NCBI GenBank assembly: GCA_963965975.1 | Contig: OZ014414.1 | Coordinates: 8,303,230-8,367,229 of the forward strand | Length of the DNA: 64,000 nt | Source: Xestospongia bergquistia | Lineage: Eukaryota; Porifera; Demospongiae; Haplosclerida; Petrosiidae | Direction of reading: 5' to 3' | Shown here: piece after piece, positions 30,001 to 40,880 of the stretch | How positions within the stretch are numbered: the first letter of the stretch is position 1 | Layout of the letters: every line of letters starts with the position of its first letter | Program-made: the position numbers and the translations under genes | The notes under the pieces: generated by a model | The model's input: only the letters and a program-made list of their open reading frames with translations | The model's database searches: none | Told to the model about the DNA's origin: nothing

Positions 30001-30225
30001 CGTAGTATTGTACGTTTGGATGTTCATGATATCAGAGTGAGTAAGAACAATGTCTTAAAACTAGCTGAAAGTCTTAAAGAAAACCAAATTATTCAATGCC
30101 TGCTTTTACCTACAACATATTGTGACCAGATTAACGATTCAAGAGTGTGTTTTGATTTTTTAGATTTTACAAGTTTCCCTAAAATAACACTTTTTCCTAA
30201 AACAATTGCTTATAGTTGGCAGTAG
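24017..30225 (+). CDS. NLR: 2A leader, death domains, NACHT, LRR
   Basis: Model: 24017-24251, 24312-24602, 24649-24714, 24841-24915, 24965-25264, 25319-25378, then a duplicated set 25641-25931, 25978-26043, 26170-26244, 26294-26593, 26648-26707, and 28049-30225; about 1,331 residues if all are used. Every internal exon is phase 1-1. The leader ends in a hydrophobic run and GDVELNPGP. Each exon set encodes two death-fold domains (EKWTKLTSLLGVSLEERRR; KWCELGNGLRLSSNYL). The last exon has Walker A GAPGSGKT (28342-28365), Walker B ILLDGFDELPED and TSRPWA, then leucine-rich repeats (TSLNLSHCNLGNEGCDKL). NLRs are cytosolic sensors that oligomerise through NACHT and signal through death-fold domains. 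Ligand unknown. Use of both death-domain sets in one mRNA is inference; skipping either set also keeps frame. Confidence 0.5.
24218..24244 (+). other. 2A translational recoding motif, intact NLR
   Basis: Codons read GDVELNPGP, an exact fit to the D-V/I-E-x-N-P-G-P consensus at which ribosomes skip the Gly-Pro bond. The break would fall between residues 75 and 76. It follows directly on a hydrophobic run (LVLFFLLLLIL). Such leaders are known on sea urchin NLR proteins, where 2A activity decides whether the hydrophobic part acts as a signal sequence for the main protein. Confidence 0.5.
25547..25573 (+). other. 2A motif in truncated second leader
   Basis: GDVELNPGP is preserved after the hydrophobic run, but upstream the frame runs to a stop with no ATG. 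Its donor is kept. It is probably inside an intron of the intact gene, or a relic. Confidence 0.5.
26820..28048 (+). other. Long NLR intron
   Basis: A+T-rich DNA with no gene seen. The stretch near 26910-27120 resembles 21340-21500 of copy A, so this intron is shared between NLR copies. The acceptor at 28047-28048 (gctag) leads into the NACHT exon. Confidence 0.5.
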
Positions 30226-30420
30226 CCAACTGAATTTTGTGCAGTCTTTGTTATTTAAAACTAAAGATCCTTCATTACTGTTAATCCCACCTGGTTTCAT
30301 AATTCAATGACTCTATATTGATTTTCAAAGCCTTGCAATTTGCCCAATTTTGATGTTTATGGTTGACAAAACTTTTTTTGATAATGTCTTATTTTTTGAT
30401 AATACTTGTAGAATTAAATT

Positions 30421-31380
30421 TTGATAAAGATTATAAATCATCTTGATAGAATGCATTCATGGGAATATTTAATCAAATCCCCACTCCATTCATTTATACT
30501 TACTGATGATCATTTTGAGATGTCAGATGCTGGTGTCAATGCACAAAATGTAGTTAATGAAAGTATTGAAAAAAGATATCTCTCCAACAATTTTATCAAT
30601 CTGGTGGTATTGACCATTTAATGAAGCTCCCATTACAATCTATTTATTACTTGAATTTATCAATGAATGAAATTGATTATGAAGGATGTGACAAACTAGC
30701 TAATCTTGTCCCATTATTGCCTCATTTAGAGTGTCTGTGTATATCCCAAAATAACATTACTCCTGGTGGTCATATCAATTTGCTCAATGCCATTGGTAAA
30801 CTTTCTCATTTGATGTTGTCTTCTCCAAGTGAAGAGGAATGTCAGTTACTGACGTCACTCACAAATTTTCAATACTTTATTATATATAACCTAATAATAT
30901 ATAATATATTATATATAATGAAATAGAAGCATTAACAACAGGACTGGTCTCAAATACTTTACTTCATTCACTATACATTTTTTAATTACCCAGTAACAGT
31001 AAATACTTTATATTATTATTTGTATAGTTCACTTACTGCCAACTACATTCTCAAGGGACTTGAGCTTTTGATATTGAATACTTATCTCGAGTTAGACCCT
31101 AATGATATCACACCACATGATGACATAAGAGATTAAAGAAGAGATTGAAGAATTCTATCTTGCTGATCTTATTAAAGAAAACCGCACTATTGAAGAATTG
31201 TGTCTTGTTATTGATACATTAAGTGAAAAGTACATCTCCAGTCTACAGCTGACAAGTCTTAAAGAAAACAGAACTTTAAAGAAGTTAATGTTCTGTGAGT
31301 CTTATCATAGAATGATCTGTGATGACAGAATAGAATTTGTTGATCATCAAAAGATTATGTTGTGTATTGATGACATATGA
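30421..31380 (+). pseudogene. NLR leucine-rich-repeat tail fragment
   Basis: Pieces of a second LRR tail follow the intact gene: 30621-30880 (SIYYLNLSMNEIDYEGCDKL) resembles 22960-23170 of copy A, and 31030-31380 resembles 23330-23640. Several stops and frameshifts interrupt it and there is no NACHT, so it is the 3' remnant of a lost NLR copy. Confidence 0.5.
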
Positions 31381-31529
31381 TGTTTATAATTATAAAAATA
31401 TTAGTATCTATTACTTTAATCAATAATATTATCAAATCACTATGACAACAATAACAATTAATACACAATATTTATTACATAAATGATTAATGAAATGGAT
31501 AATAACAATAATTATATAAAATGTAAATA

Positions 31530-32045
31530 TTAAAACACACTCTGATATGGAGACTCAGGTTGACTACTGACTGTTCTAATCTGAGAAATGTGGTCTGCCA
31601 TGCCTACTCCATTCCCCTTCTCCTTAGCTTTCTGTTTCAATGTCACCATTCCAGAGATTTGTTCAAACAGTTCTCCTAATTCAGGTTGTAAAGTATTTGT
31701 AGTGTCCTTTGGAAACTTGGCTGACATCTTGGGACTTGTTTGAAATACTGGCTACTTTTCTTCTTGTTGCATCTGAAAGCAGAATGAAAGAGAGAGAGAG
31801 AGAGAGAGAGAGTCATCATTTATAACTTGTATTTACATCTACAAGTACATGTACTTACATCAGTTGCTAAGTTGCCCTGTTTCCAAGCATCTTTGAAAAC
31901 AGCTGCCAACACATTACGTTATTGATTATGTTTCAGAGAAGCTGTTTTCATCTCTTGAGGTTATATTTTCTTGTGCTTTTATGATTTTGACAGCATCATG
32001 TTGTTCTATCTTAGTGAGGTTGTCAACATTGTTCCCTGTTAAAAA
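31530..32045 (-). pseudogene. Broken minus-strand gene of unknown family
   Basis: A minus-strand frame (31727-31530) encodes 65 residues (MSAKFPKDTTNTLQPELGEL and on). Upstream, after a good acceptor (ctgctttcag), the frame has an in-frame TAG, and a further piece at about 31880-32045 has stops. One part (NNVDNLTKIEQHDAVKIIKA) faintly recalls the end of a PDZ domain, but I do not recognise the gene. A GA microsatellite (31788-31812) lies in an intron position. Confidence 0.5.
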
Positions 32046-33050
32046 CATCAATTGATAAATTTATGGTGACTTGTTTATTGTTTATAGTAGCTAATATTGG
32101 GAAATAAGTGTTTCTAATGTGAGTCCATTAATCATCATGATCAACTATCCAGTATAGACTGGTATCATTTGATTATACTGGTAATACACAGGGTTGACCA
32201 CTATATATTTACTGGTACTAGTGGTAGTAATAGTTCTATCAACTTGTTATTGGAATGATCTGTTTGTGCATAAAAGAAAGAAATCCAAGGTTTGGTATAA
32301 TTTACAAACTATCTAAACAAAAAACTACCACAGATATGAAGAGACTGATTCACCTAAAGTTGTTATCATTAACATTATGTCTAGAAATCCAGGATTTACT
32401 TTTTTAATTTAAACTATTACAACATCCTGTGACTATATCATTATGTTTCATTTATCTCTTCTAGTATAAGCTCATCTACCTTTAACAAGGTAAAGTCAAA
32501 TTCCACAATTATTCCTCACCTTAATGGAACTCATCATTTTAATCTGAACAAGATTGTCAAAATGTGCGATTCAATACTACCTATTAATATAATGTCATTC
32601 CAATCCTTTAAAGTATAATAATTAGGTTACTATATTAGGGCCACTTCATTCAAAATTATGACAGTAACAATCCCTGCTCTGTGGCCATGGTATAGAGTCT
32701 GTCCATGTAATATTTGTTCAAAGTTACCTCAATTGTAGTTTTACTATTGAAGTTAACTTCATTTTCTGTTTAATTCTCTTGATATGACCCTGCCTCAGTG
32801 TCCTCTTTAACTGTTGTTAAATTTCATTCTTATTTCCTTCATATTCTGTACTCAGACACTGTAAAATCATATATTACTACTATTGTAATTATTAGGTGTT
32901 AATATCATAACTAATTAAAATATGTGTGCTTACCTTATATAGACAAAATGATAAAAACACTAAATTAATAATTTTACTTATGAGTAATAACACTAACAAC
33001 CATTTCCTTTTTCTTTGTTGCTTTAACAATAACGCTGCCTTTGTGTAGTC
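32046..33050 (+). other. Intergenic, with NLR upstream region in second half
   Basis: 32046-32697 holds no gene that I can see. 32698-33050 repeats the presumed NLR promoter region found at about 23660-24016, with a short deletion near its start. Confidence 0.5.
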
Positions 33051-33733
33051 ATGATTGACCTCTCTCAATGGAGGGTTTGTATTGGGCTATGGTATTGTTA
33101 TCGGATACCAGCTGCTACTAAAAGTCTGCCACATAGAACTCCTGTGGATACCTGGGTGGAGTCACTATGGTTAAGAGAATGGGGAAATGATGTTGGTGAT
33201 AACCTGACCTTCTCTCTAGTGTTGTTTTTCTTACTTCTTCTCGTTTTATCAGGTGATGTTGAACTCAATCCTGGACCTAAAACAGGTAAACATTAAAACA
33301 TATAACTGTCTCATTTGATTTCTGTGATCAATAGAATTAAACTCAAGCAGTGTTTTAAGACTTCTTGTTAAAAGTGGTTTTGTTGTTAAAGAGAAATGGA
33401 CTGAGCTTACTAGTCTTCTAGGTGTCTCATTGGAAGAGAGGATAAGACTCAAGAGAATGGCCAAGAGAGGTATGTAGTCGTTGGGCTAAAGGAGAGATCT
33501 TACAGCAATACTCAGTATTATCACTGTTACAACTACGAGATCTGAAAGTTTGTAAAGCATCAACAATAGTTGATCTCTTCCCTAATAGTGATGAAGATTA
33601 CTGTAAAAAAAGTAAAAGATACACATGGACAAGGTGCCTTTATATTACTAGATGGCTTTGATGAACTTCCTGAGGACAAGAGGAAAGATGAATCTTTTTT
33701 TATGGAGCTACTTACTGGTAAAATCTTACCTAA
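33051..33733 (+). pseudogene. NLR copy D, truncated and rearranged
   Basis: The leader exon 33051-33285 is intact, with hydrophobic run, 2A motif and donor. The first death-domain exon starts at 33335 but at about 33466 jumps into NACHT-exon sequence equivalent to about 28380 of the intact gene, which puts the frame into a stop. The NACHT piece keeps the LLDGFDELPED Walker B (about 33640-33675) but not the P-loop. At 33733 it is joined to the duplicated receptor intron. The leader could still be transcribed from its conserved upstream region. Confidence 0.5.
33252..33278 (+). other. 2A motif, NLR copy D
   Basis: A third intact GDVELNPGP, after a hydrophobic run with one Ile-to-Val change from the intact gene. 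The leader is kept almost unchanged although the rest of the gene is destroyed. Confidence 0.5.
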
Positions 33734-34108
33734 GGGAAGACATAATGTCAGGGTAGTTATTGTGTGAGAACATTAAGGAGAAACTTATTGGACAGGACAG
33801 TGTTTAATGAACATTAGGAACCACAGTTGAACAGTCCTAGATTAGCATATTTTCATACTGATTCCTTCTCCATAAACCCTAAACATTAAGCCTTAAAGTA
33901 TGGGACCCGAGGTTCAGATTGTCCTACTGCACCATGCCAGAAAGTTGGACTGTCCGAGTGGGCTACTGTAGTATGTAGTGTTATATCACAGATTATATTA
34001 ACAACCTTTAAATAAATATGTGAACTGTAGTGCATATCATCAATTGTATCACTTTATTAAGTATGATGTCCAGTCTCATATATATACATATACATATATA
34101 TATATACT

Positions 34109-34312
34109 GAATTCAAAATCATCTGGTCAATAAACCGAAGGGCACAAGCCTACTCCAACACAACAAAGCGGTGCGACCTTTGCCTAACGGAAAAACTCTC
34201 TATCATCAACGCCGACAAAACCACCACCCTGAATAAAAGATCCGAACTCGTTTCAAAATGCCGACACGAAAACAAGTGCTATTTAGCACATTTCTCTAGG
34301 GATAAGACATAG
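34109..34312 (+). mobile_element. Penelope-like retroelement, C-terminal remnant
   Basis: A 67-codon frame ending in TAG carries a CDLCLTEK segment, then LNKRSELVSKCRHENK. I know this Cys/His-containing tail from reverse-transcriptase proteins with GIY-YIG endonucleases, most likely Penelope-like elements. No reverse transcriptase domain remains. The element sits between TA microsatellites and is absent from copy 1 of the duplication, so it arrived after the duplication or was lost from copy 1. Confidence 0.5.
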
Positions 34313-34360
34313 TTAACACCTCGATGCTATATAACCAGCCTGTAAATAGAGTAGTATCCA

Positions 34361-34403
34361 GCTGTCTGACGATCGCATAACGCGTGAAACTCGGAGTAAC
34401 AGC
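34361..34403 (+). ncRNA. Type I hammerhead ribozyme fold
   Basis: Helix I pairs gctgt (34361-34365) with acagc (34399-34403), 5 of 5. The core ctgacga (34366-34372) fits CUGANGA. Helix II is three C-G/G-C pairs (34374-34376 with 34382-34384) under a T-T mismatch at its base. GAAA is at 34386-34389. Helix III is two pairs (34390-34391 with 34395-34396) plus the A-U closing pair, and the predicted cleavage follows 34398 (GUA). Penelope-like elements are known to carry such motifs in their terminal repeats. The mismatch may lower activity. Confidence 0.5.
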
Positions 34404-34445
34404 AACATAGCGAGAGCTCTGTTCTTTTGTCCTTTAATTCTGTTC

Positions 34446-34494
<49 letters not shown>

Positions 34495-34501
34495 GTATGT
34501 T

Positions 34502-34564
<63 letters not shown>

Positions 34565-34592
34565 GTATGTATATATGTATATATATATACAT
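34446..34592 (+). repeat. TA and TATG microsatellites
   Basis: Two TA runs separated by GTAT repeats follow the Penelope-like remnant. Open frames of alternating Tyr/Ile or Val/Cys/Met here are artefacts. Confidence 0.5.
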
Positions 34593-34904
34593 CTGAAAAA
34601 GGGGTCTTTTCATAACAAAAACCTTCAAATGAATGCTTCTGTTAAAATGATTGCTACATACTCATTTTATATGGGAGGTTTATGAAACTTTGTATACAAG
34701 ACACCTTATAACTGTACTACCAACAAATAAATAATTTTAAGTGTTTCTAAAGCGAGACAAGATGACAGCTGCATAGTAATTGTTCAAACAGAAACATTTG
34801 TTTGAGAGTTAGAATTCCAAAACAACCCTTTCTGTACATCATTTAATATTATTATGATGTTTAGTACATACAATGGTTGCTATGACAATATCTCATCTTT
34901 ACAG

Positions 34905-35183
34905 CTGCAAGACGATGACTCAGATGAAGAACCACCTCTTCAACCACCAGAAGAGAAAAATCCATTATATTCTCAGGATCAGTTTATTGCTGACTTCAAT
35001 AATCCTGCGTACAGACAACGCCAAGATCCTAGAGATTTAGGGAGTAGATTCATTGGGACTTCTGTGCTGGGAACAGAGTCTGTTGAGATGGATGAACTAG
35101 TCCCTCTATCTCCCCAAGAGATGGCAAATATGCAAGATGAACAACGAGACGTTCCCATAGGACAGTCAGACACTTTATATTAA
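34905..35183 (+). pseudogene. Duplicated last exon of the adhesion receptor
   Basis: Acceptor, frame, NPLYS and NPAYR motifs and stop match 16574-16855; one Glu codon is missing and one Val is Met. No upstream receptor exons accompany it. The acceptor is phase 0, so it does not join in frame to the phase 1 leader donor of NLR copy D. It is preserved but probably an orphan exon. Confidence 0.5.
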
Positions 35184-35352
35184 CTTGTACAGTATGTAGT
35201 TACTTCTATTTAGTCCTCGTATTTTATCCCCACCTTATTTATAATGATATTTTTAAAATTAACTCTGTTGTTTAGGCTCCATTAATTTAGTTATTGTGTA
35301 TTATAACTATTAATTTTAAAACTTTTAATATGTAATACGTCCCAATTTTAAA

Positions 35353-35595
35353 ATGAAAGGTACCCATTACCTATCGCGAAGGCATATTATAGGACTACAA
35401 ATAGCATTAGCACTAACACTGGTGTACTTCTTTGTTGGTCTTTCCAAACCTACCAAAATGACAACAATCATGATGCCAGCTTCAAGCTCAATCGAACAGA
35501 CATTCTTCACTTCTACAGTTCAACCCAATACATCAACTGTGAAAAAAAGAGTGATCTTTGAGACCATGGGAAGAGTAGGTGTGGTGCTTCGCTAA
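35353..35595 (+). pseudogene. Fucosyltransferase 5' fragment, copy 2
   Basis: Same truncated structure and same break point as 17025-17264, but it keeps the YFF anchor codons of the intact gene and has different single-base changes. The shared break shows that the truncation predates the segmental duplication. From about 35559 it continues into copy 2 of the dispersed repeat. Confidence 0.5.
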
Positions 35596-37267
35596 GCAAA
35601 AATGAAAAATGTAGAAAATTTTATTTTTGCTAATCTATTAAGGTGTTTAGTTGATTGTACTGTTAATGTTGTGATGAATCCCTGATGATTAACCCTATTG
35701 TATCCTATTTATAGATAGCACTGATGGAACGAGTTTAAACACCTGCTTGCAATAATGAAGTACTTATATTTGAAATAGTGTTGATAAGCACATGTAATGG
35801 AATTGGTAATATCAGAATCTCTGAGGATTAACATTTATCTATTGTGTCTTAACAAAGACATGAATTGGTATAAAATCAAATGAAGGTATTTTCAATGTGA
35901 TGATACCTTGCAAAATACATTAAGAAAAAGGTTAAAATAACTTTAGGTGTTCATTAAATCTATCTGAACAACCATGTATTAAAGTGACATTAAATTAAAT
36001 ATAATAGATATATAATTAATAATCAAGATATGAAGAAAACACTAGATCATATCACATACTTGTACAATAATTAAGGATGCGTGTGTTGTGTGTGTGTGTG
36101 TGTGTGTACTTGTGTATCAGAGGACCCTAGTCCTGGTTTCAAATTACTCTTAAGAGATATAAAATTAAAATCCTCGTATGATTGAAGTATGGGAGAGCTG
36201 TGACTTTTGTACTTTACATAATACAAGACATTAGTTGAGGTACATTATATTATTAGTATATAGTTAATACACTATTTAAATCACAGAAGGAGATATATTT
36301 GATAGAGCTCCTGTAGCAGATACCATTGTATATAAAAAACAAAGGTATAGTGGACTTATAATCATCTCTTTCTCTCTCTCTCTCTCTCTCTCATACACCC
36401 ACACCCATACAGGTATCTCCAGCAAACAGTTTTGGTTTCATGATATTGATATGACATATTCAAGACATTTTTATTGGCAGATGTAAGCATCATTATTATA
36501 ACTATTTCTACAAAATGATTTCTATCAATTTATTTACTAAAACCTTTTATATGATCATTGAAAATTTTTTAACTTTATAGGTAAGAACATTTACAAGAAG
36601 TTATAAAGAAAGATCATGGTGGAGAACTATTAGTGGTAAGCTCTATAAATTGTATTGAGTGAGTGAATAGGATAAGGCAAAGTAAAGCCCTGCCCACCAA
36701 CTCTATTAAATATAATTGACTAATGTATACTGAAGTGCTTTAGCATTTAAAAAACACGGACATCAAAAGTGATCTTTTTATTAATAGAAATCTTGTGATT
36801 AAAAGGTTATAGCTAGTATGTCCAAAGAGCAAGCTTTAAGCTAGTACACCTTCTCTGAGCATCAGAACTTGAAATAGGAGTGGCTTATATATTATCACAA
36901 GAATTCAAATAAATCACAGTTGACCATTGATTAAATATTCTTAGACTAAGGTACTTATATAATTTTAATATTCTTTTGTGTCTCATAGCTTAGATTCAGA
37001 CAGTATACATACGCTGAGACTGATATACCAATATTTTAAAATAAATAATGATATTAATGGACCAATCTACCTCTACTCTCAATAATTATTGTGGCAGCTA
37101 CAACTGTACTAGTAAAACCAAGCAAAACAGTGGGAGAACCATTGTGCATATATCTTTTTAAACTGACTGAGAGAGAACAAAAAATTTTCAAATTACATGG
37201 TGCAAGACATATGACCTACTGATAAATTGTTGTATAATTAGTGTAAATTATTAGAAATATAATTGTT

Positions 37268-38600
37268 GCATCAAGATTGTGTTAAAATGGTATTAACATT
37301 GCTTTAAATTGTGCTAAGACTGTTAAAAATAGTGTTAAAATTGCATTAAAATTGTTCTAAGACAGTGTTAAATAGTGTTAAGATTGTGCTAAAATTATGT
37401 TAAAATTGTGTTAAGATTTTGTTAAAATTGTTTAATATTGTATTAAAATTGCATTGAAATTGCGTTAAGATTGTATTAAAATTGTGTTAAGACTATGTTA
37501 AAATTGTGTTAAAATTGCATTAAAATAGTGTTAAAATTGTGCTGAAATAGTGTTAAAATGGTGTTAAGATTGTGATAAAATTGCATTAAATTAGAGGTAA
37601 AATTGTGCTAAAATTATGCTAAGACTGTTAAAAAATAGTGTTAAGATTGTGCTAAAATTGTGTTAACATTTTGTTAAAATTGTGTTAAAACTGTGTTAAA
37701 GTTGCGTTAAGATTGTGTTAAAATTGCATTAAATTAGTGTTAGAATGGTGTTAAAATTGTGTTAAGACTGTGTTAAAATTGCGTTAAGATTGTGTTAAAA
37801 TTGCATTAAAATTGCATTAAGATTGTGTTAAAACTGTGTTAAAATTGCGTTAAGATTGTGTTAAAATTGCATTAAAATAGTGTTAGAATGGTGATAAAAT
37901 TGTGTTAAGACTGTGTTAAAATTGCATTAAAAATAGTGTTAAAATGGTGTTAAAATTGTGTTAAGACTGCGTGAAAATTGCGTTAAGATTGTGTTAAAAT
38001 TGCATTAAAATAATGTTAGAATGGTGTTAAAATTGTGTTAAGACTGCGTTAAAATTGCATTAAAATAGTGTTAAAATGGTGTTAAAATTGTGTTAAAACT
38101 GTGTTAAAATTGCGTTAAGGTTGTGTTAAAGTTGCATTAAAATAGTGTTAAAATTGCGTTAAGATTGTGTTAAAACTGTGTTAAAATTGCATTAAGGTTG
38201 TGTTAAAATTGCATTAAAATAGTGTTAAAATGGAGTTAAAATTGTGTTAAGACTGTGTTAAAATTGTGTCAAGATTATGTTAAAATTGCATTAAAATAGT
38301 GTTTAGTTTGTGATAAAATTGCATTAAAATTGTGTTAAGACTGCGTTAAAATTGTGCTAAAATAGTGTTAAGATTGTGATAAAATTGCATTAACTTAGTG
38401 GTAAAATTGTGATAAAATTGCATTAAAATTGTGCTAAGACTGTGTTAAAATAGTGTTAAAATTGTGTTAAAATTGCATTAAAATTGTGTTAAAACTGTGT
38501 TAAAATTGCGTTAAGATTGTGTTAAATTTGGATTAAAATTGTGTTAAAAATTGCATTAAAATTGTGCTAAAATTGTGTTAAGATTGTGTTAACAGTATTT
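37268..38600 (+). repeat. 11-bp A-tract minisatellite, copy 2
   Basis: The same 11-bp unit family as 18490-19870. The start is collinear with copy 1, while the interior has a different order and number of variants, showing repeat turnover since the duplication. Confidence 0.5.
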
Positions 38601-39603
38601 AAATGAAGAAAAATGATAGATTTCATCTCTTAACACTACAATATTACAATGTCATGTACTACACAAGTATCACATATCATGAAAATGTGACACTTGTGTA
38701 AAAAAACTCTTAATTTATTGTAACATTACCTATATAATATAACCTATAATTACATACCATATACTCTCTTTATTTAGATTAAATGCAAATCTTATTATAA
38801 TCAGATCAAATTGGACTTGTATAGGACCAAATCTTGCTGCCAAAAGTGGACTCAGGACCAAATTTTGCTGCCTAAATATTAAAACAGACCTATCTCTGGG
38901 AACAAATTTGGCCGTATAGGTCCAAATTAGGGACCAAATTTTACTTGCATAAATTGGACCTAGGTCCAAATTTTGCATGCAAAAAATGGACCTTTATTAA
39001 AGATTTATGAATTGATTTTTTAAATGTATATACAAGCATGCTAAAACATTAAGTATTGACAATATGGAAAGAAGAGCTCAAGGTGGAAGAAAATTAACTG
39101 AGATTCTATCAGCATCACACATGTCAGCACAAATAGATTCTTGTCTATCAAGCATAAGAATATTGTAAAGAATTTTTATTTGTCGTTAGTTACATGTCAT
39201 CACATTAAGGAGAAACAATTTCAAATCCTTTAGTTAATTCAGAAGAATAAGAAGAGTTCCATTTTTGAAACTGACTACTATGAATACTGTTTAACATACA
39301 CACTGTTTGAGAATCAACAGGAACCAATTTGACAGTTTATAGCCATTTTGTCTAATCCCATTTTTTGGAATATAATAGTCTACATGTTATGACTATCAAG
39401 ACATATACTCCCTATTTGCTTACACTTACAGATTTAATGTTGACAGTAGATGATTTTTCATTGGCTGAGATATCATTCATTTAGACAAATTGATTCATGG
39501 AATTGTTAGTACCAAGAAGGTTAGTTAGTATCAGGTATAAGAGGTAATAAAGGTATATTTTGTTTTTTGCTGTAGTACATGTATTTTGCATATGTAAATA
39601 CAG
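38601..39603 (+). other. Intergenic with ggaccaaat repeats
   Basis: No gene seen. At about 38810-38995 there are at least four copies of ggaccaaattttgc or its reverse complement (for example ggtccaaattttgc), forming overlapping direct and inverted repeats. This may be a decayed foldback element. Confidence 0.5.
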
Positions 39604-40880
39604 TTGAGACCATGGGAAGAGTAGGTGTGGTGCTCCGCTAGGCATAGAAAATTTTATTTTTGTTAATCTATTAAGGTGTTTAGTTGATTGTACTGTTAAT
39701 GTTGTGATGAATTCCTGATGATTAACCCTATTGTATCCTATTTATAGATAGCACTGATGGAACAAGTTTAAACACCTGCTTGCAATAATGAAGTACTTAT
39801 ATTTGAAATAGTGTTGATAAGCACATGTAATGGAATTGGTAATATCAGAATCTCTGAGGATTAACATTTATCTATTGTGTCTTAACAAAGACATGAATTG
39901 GCATAAAATCAAATGAAGGTATTTTCAATGTGATGATACCTTGCAAAATACATTAAGAAAAGGTTAAAATAACTTTAGGTGTCCATTAAATCTATCTGAA
40001 CAACCATATATTAAAGTGACATTAAATTAAATGTAATAGATATATAATTAGTAATCAAGATATGAAGAAAACACTAGATCATATCACATACTTGTACAAT
40101 AATTAAGGATGCGTGTGTTGTGTGTGTGTGCATGTGTACTTGTGTGTTATGCACTAGTTCCTTAATCTTGATCTCTTCCACATTTACACACAAATGTAGT
40201 CGAAACCATTCGAGTGAGTAGATGTGGTGTCTCCTCCACCCAGCAAATTTGAAAAATGTCGAACATTTATTTTTATTGACCTATTAAGATGAATAGTTGA
40301 TCATATTAATCATATTTACATGTATTTTGTATATGTAGGAATACAATTGTCTCCTCCCCGCATAGATGAAAAAATTATGAAAATTATTTTTGTTAGCCTA
40401 TTATGGTCTATAGTTGATTGTTATAGTTGTAAATTGTTGATCATAAAAATTAATAAACTTTGATAATTACTGATTGACAATTGTTTTCCTTAAGTATTAT
40501 CTCTAATGTATCAATCTAGGGTAATGAGTTCTGCAGCAATAAATTCGAAGGTATAATTAAATGCTTATTTCATTTATTAAGTTTGTGTTGATGTAAAAGC
40601 AGTCTTTGTTATAATGTCTTTGTTTTATATGATATGATAATTTTTGACTTTATTTTGTTATAACCAAATTATCATACTATACACAACTATGTATATTACT
40701 GATGTTATTGCTCAGGCATCTTTGTCTGGTTTATTTAAATAAATGTAAAGTTTATCTATATATTCTGAATCTTTTAAAATAAATACATAAATAGTATAGA
40801 CTACGTAACCTACGTATACTAGCCCCACCTCTTAACATGGTAACGCCCAAGCAATAACAAACCACAAGAATGTCAGAAAT
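39604..40880 (+). promoter_or_regulatory. Region upstream of the fucosyltransferase
   Basis: 39604-40137 is the third copy of the dispersed repeat. Weaker relatives of its first 100 bases recur near 40201 and 40345. The last 80 bases before the start codon are richer in G+C and include atggtaacgccc, so the promoter is probably there. No TATA box is evident. Confidence 0.5.

Larger units (their letters stand above)
33733..38600 (+). repeat. Segmental duplication, copy 2
   Basis: Counterpart of 15891-19870. Extra material here: about 80 bases near 33985-34065, the Penelope-like remnant near 34107-34445, and about 460 bases at 36392-36852 in which I see no gene. It also holds a CT microsatellite (about 36368-36391) and a shorter GT run (about 36082-36107). 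Confidence 0.5.

Noticed and set aside
31880..32045. PDZ-domain end on the minus strand
   Set aside because: Similarity is limited to about 20 residues and the gene is broken; reported only as an unknown pseudogene.
34427..34685. Tyr/Ile and Val/Cys/Met repeat frames
   Set aside because: Artefacts of TA and GTAT microsatellites.
33051..35183. Functional chimera of NLR leader and receptor tail
   Set aside because: The leader donor is phase 1 and the tail acceptor phase 0, so direct splicing would shift the frame.
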